A stretch of 64,000 nt of DNA. Source: Rikenellaceae bacterium (GTDB taxonomy: Bacteria > Bacteroidota > Bacteroidia > Bacteroidales > Rikenellaceae). Numbering within the stretch: the stretch's first letter is position 1; each line of letters opens with the position of its first letter. The translations under genes and the position numbers were made by a program. Location of the stretch: NCBI GenBank assembly GCA_015060015.1, contig SUZG01000004.1, positions 57,503 through 121,502 of the forward strand. Reading direction: 5' to 3'. The notes under the pieces are model-generated. The model was given only the letters and a program-made list of their open reading frames with translations, ran no database searches and was not told the origin of the DNA. Positions 63,240 through 64,000 of this stretch are shown here, piece after piece.

Positions 63240-63278
63240 AAGTAAATTTGCCCCAAAATCGCTTGATTTCGGGGCAAA
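63240..63278 (-). terminator. Terminator of the integrase-hypothetical transcript
   Basis: On the minus strand TTTGCCCCGAAATC / GATTTTGGGGCAAA (13 of 14 pairs) with a 4-nt loop is followed by TTTACTTTTTC. Confidence 0.7.
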
Positions 63279-63308
63279 ATGGGGAAGTTGGTAAAAAATA
63301 TTACTAAC

Positions 63309-63734
63309 TTATCTATTTTGAATAAGTGTGCAAACGGCCGTTATGATTTCGTCGTGAACCTTCCGATTGAGGGTGCCATTCTGGGCGACCATATACTGTT
63401 TGATACATTGCGCAATGCCATTAATAGTATTATACGAAATGTCGGCGATGGATTTTCTTAACCACTGCAAAGATACACGAGGGTATAGATGTTGGGCATA
63501 TATTACATAAAACCATTTGCGAACATCTATTTTGGGATGACGCGCTAATGTTGTGCTTTTATATATTGCCTTTTTGGTGTTAGCAATACTAATCTCGGAT
63601 GATGGATAACGCGGATCTTCGGTTGCTCTATTCTGCTCATTTATAGCATTGCAAATAATAGATAATGCATCCTTCTCCGAAGGGAACATTTTGATGAAGT
63701 CTTTATAAGACATTGGATAAAACGATTTTTTCAT
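63309..63734 (-). CDS. Hypothetical protein, 141 residues, beside the integrase
   Basis: I do not recognise it with confidence. The segment LARHPKIDVRKWFYVIYAQH followed by VSLQWLRKSIADISYNTING is reminiscent of the helical N-terminal domain of IS1595-type transposases (RKWFxAIY ... ), but the zinc-ribbon cysteines and DDE core are absent, so it is not a transposase. It is soluble, helical and basic. It starts 12 nt after the integrase stop, so it is probably an accessory gene of the integrase operon. Confidence 0.5.
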   Translation of the reverse strand: MKKSFYPMSYKDFIKMFPSEKDALSIICNAINEQNRATEDPRYPSSEISIANTKKAIYKSTTLARHPKIDVRKWFYVIYAQHLYPRVSLQWLRKSIADISYNTINGIAQCIKQYMVAQNGTLNRKVHDEIITAVCTLIQNR

Positions 63735-63746
63735 AATTTTCTATTT

Positions 63747-64000
63747 CTATAACACTTTTGCAGCCTCGTTAATCGTGTGATTATCGAAACTGTCGAGATA
63801 AACATTTGTGGTTTTCATATCGGCGTGGCCGAGCATCTGCGAAATTATCTCTCGCGGGATATGATTTTGTTGTAGGGTCATCGCCATTGTGTGGCGTGAT
63901 ACATAACTCGTCAGATGATAGTCAATATCAAGTTCGACTGCCAACTTTTCGAGATATTGTCGATATTTACCGTATCGACTGCGAATGTGATTGTAGAGTT
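63747..64000 (-). CDS. Tyrosine recombinase / integrase (C-terminal part, cut by window end)
   Basis: 83 codons of the catalytic domain are visible, open at the window edge; the track ORF begins at an internal TTG and misses the first 18. Catalytic residues: the Arg-His pair in YVSRHTMAMTL, the His in MLGHADMKTT and the nucleophile Tyr in NVYLDSF. Upstream in frame are LYNHIRSRYGKYRQYLEKL. This belongs to the XerD-like integrases of Bacteroidetes mobile elements. N-terminal DNA-binding domains and the att site are outside the window. Confidence 0.88.
   Translation of the reverse strand, partial: LYNHIRSRYGKYRQYLEKLAVELDIDYHLTSYVSRHTMAMTLQQNHIPREIISQMLGHADMKTTNVYLDSFDNHTINEAAKVL

Larger units (their letters stand above)
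61386..64000 (-). mobile_element. Part of an integrative element (cut by window end)
   Basis: From the window edge leftward on the minus strand: tyrosine recombinase, hypothetical protein, HTH/excisionase-type protein, DUF6291-like protein and BT4734/VirE-N-like protein. This gene set and order is typical of the integration-replication module of Bacteroidetes integrative elements. The left boundary is uncertain: the BspA, KAP and hypothetical genes up to the tRNA-Pro at 56.3 kb may also belong to it. No copy of the tRNA 3' end was found inside the window. Confidence 0.6.

Noticed and set aside
63309-63734. IS1595-type transposase
   Set aside because: Only a short helical segment is reminiscent; there are no zinc-ribbon cysteines and no DDE catalytic region, and the gene is in an integrase operon.

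Overview
The window looks like a chromosome segment from an anaerobic gut Bacteroidales bacterium, most likely a member of Rikenellaceae such as Alistipes. That genus assignment is inference. The supporting signs are SusC/SusD outer-membrane systems, many lipoproteins with acidic residues after the lipobox cysteine, a fused FeoAB transporter, class 1B PyrD/PyrK, and repeated Bacteroidetes-type promoters (TAnnTTTG at -7 with TTG about 19 nt upstream) combined with weak Shine-Dalgarno sites.

Layout. 1-5.7 kb: end of floA, a Fibrobacter-paralogous-domain lipoprotein, a YqaA/DedA-like membrane protein and an Oar-like TonB-dependent receptor. 5.7-20.1 kb: almost the whole route to UMP in two operons, pyrC-carA-carB-pyrK-pyrD and pyrF-pyrE-pyrB. 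Between them sit a membrane-bound LytTR regulator and a fabH-fabF-fabG fatty-acid block. 20.1-31.2 kb: purine synthesis, with purT alone on the + strand and a minus-strand operon purE-purL-purM-purN-purH-purD-folD. 31.5-33.9 kb: feoAB. 34-37.8 kb: metY-metX-hom behind a structured leader. 37.9-40.8 kb: an aldo/keto reductase-ferredoxin protein and a membrane polyferredoxin. 41-41.5 kb: two copies of a large stem-loop element. 42.1-54.6 kb: a SusC/SusD operon with three further surface lipoproteins and no enzyme. 54.7-58 kb: a zone of broken genes, a K+-channel-like protein and two tRNAs. 58.3-64 kb: accessory genes and part of an integrative element (VirE-N-like protein, HTH protein, tyrosine recombinase cut by the window edge).

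The signals I rate highest. (1) The pyrC operon leader contains a promoter, a 45-codon U-rich leader ORF and an intrinsic terminator 6 nt after its stop codon. This is the architecture of a UTP-sensing, translation-coupled attenuator like enterobacterial pyrBI. (2) CarA has Ser in place of the catalytic glutaminase Cys and Met in place of the neighbouring His, each needing at least two base changes, so this carbamoyl-phosphate synthetase may be ammonia-dependent. (3) PyrB carries a C-terminal four-cysteine tail resembling the zinc domain of the separate regulatory subunit PyrI. (4) purE has its own leader terminator, and metY has a leader with three hairpins and a possible alternative pairing. 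(5) Four broken genes or gene tails lie within about 4 kb; three of the nonsense codons are in-frame TAGs.

The pyr genes convert bicarbonate, nitrogen donor and aspartate to UMP; the pur and folD genes make IMP and supply 10-formyl-THF; metY-metX-hom make homocysteine from aspartate semialdehyde. The window is therefore a biosynthetic core block followed by a glycan-uptake locus and a decaying accessory zone.
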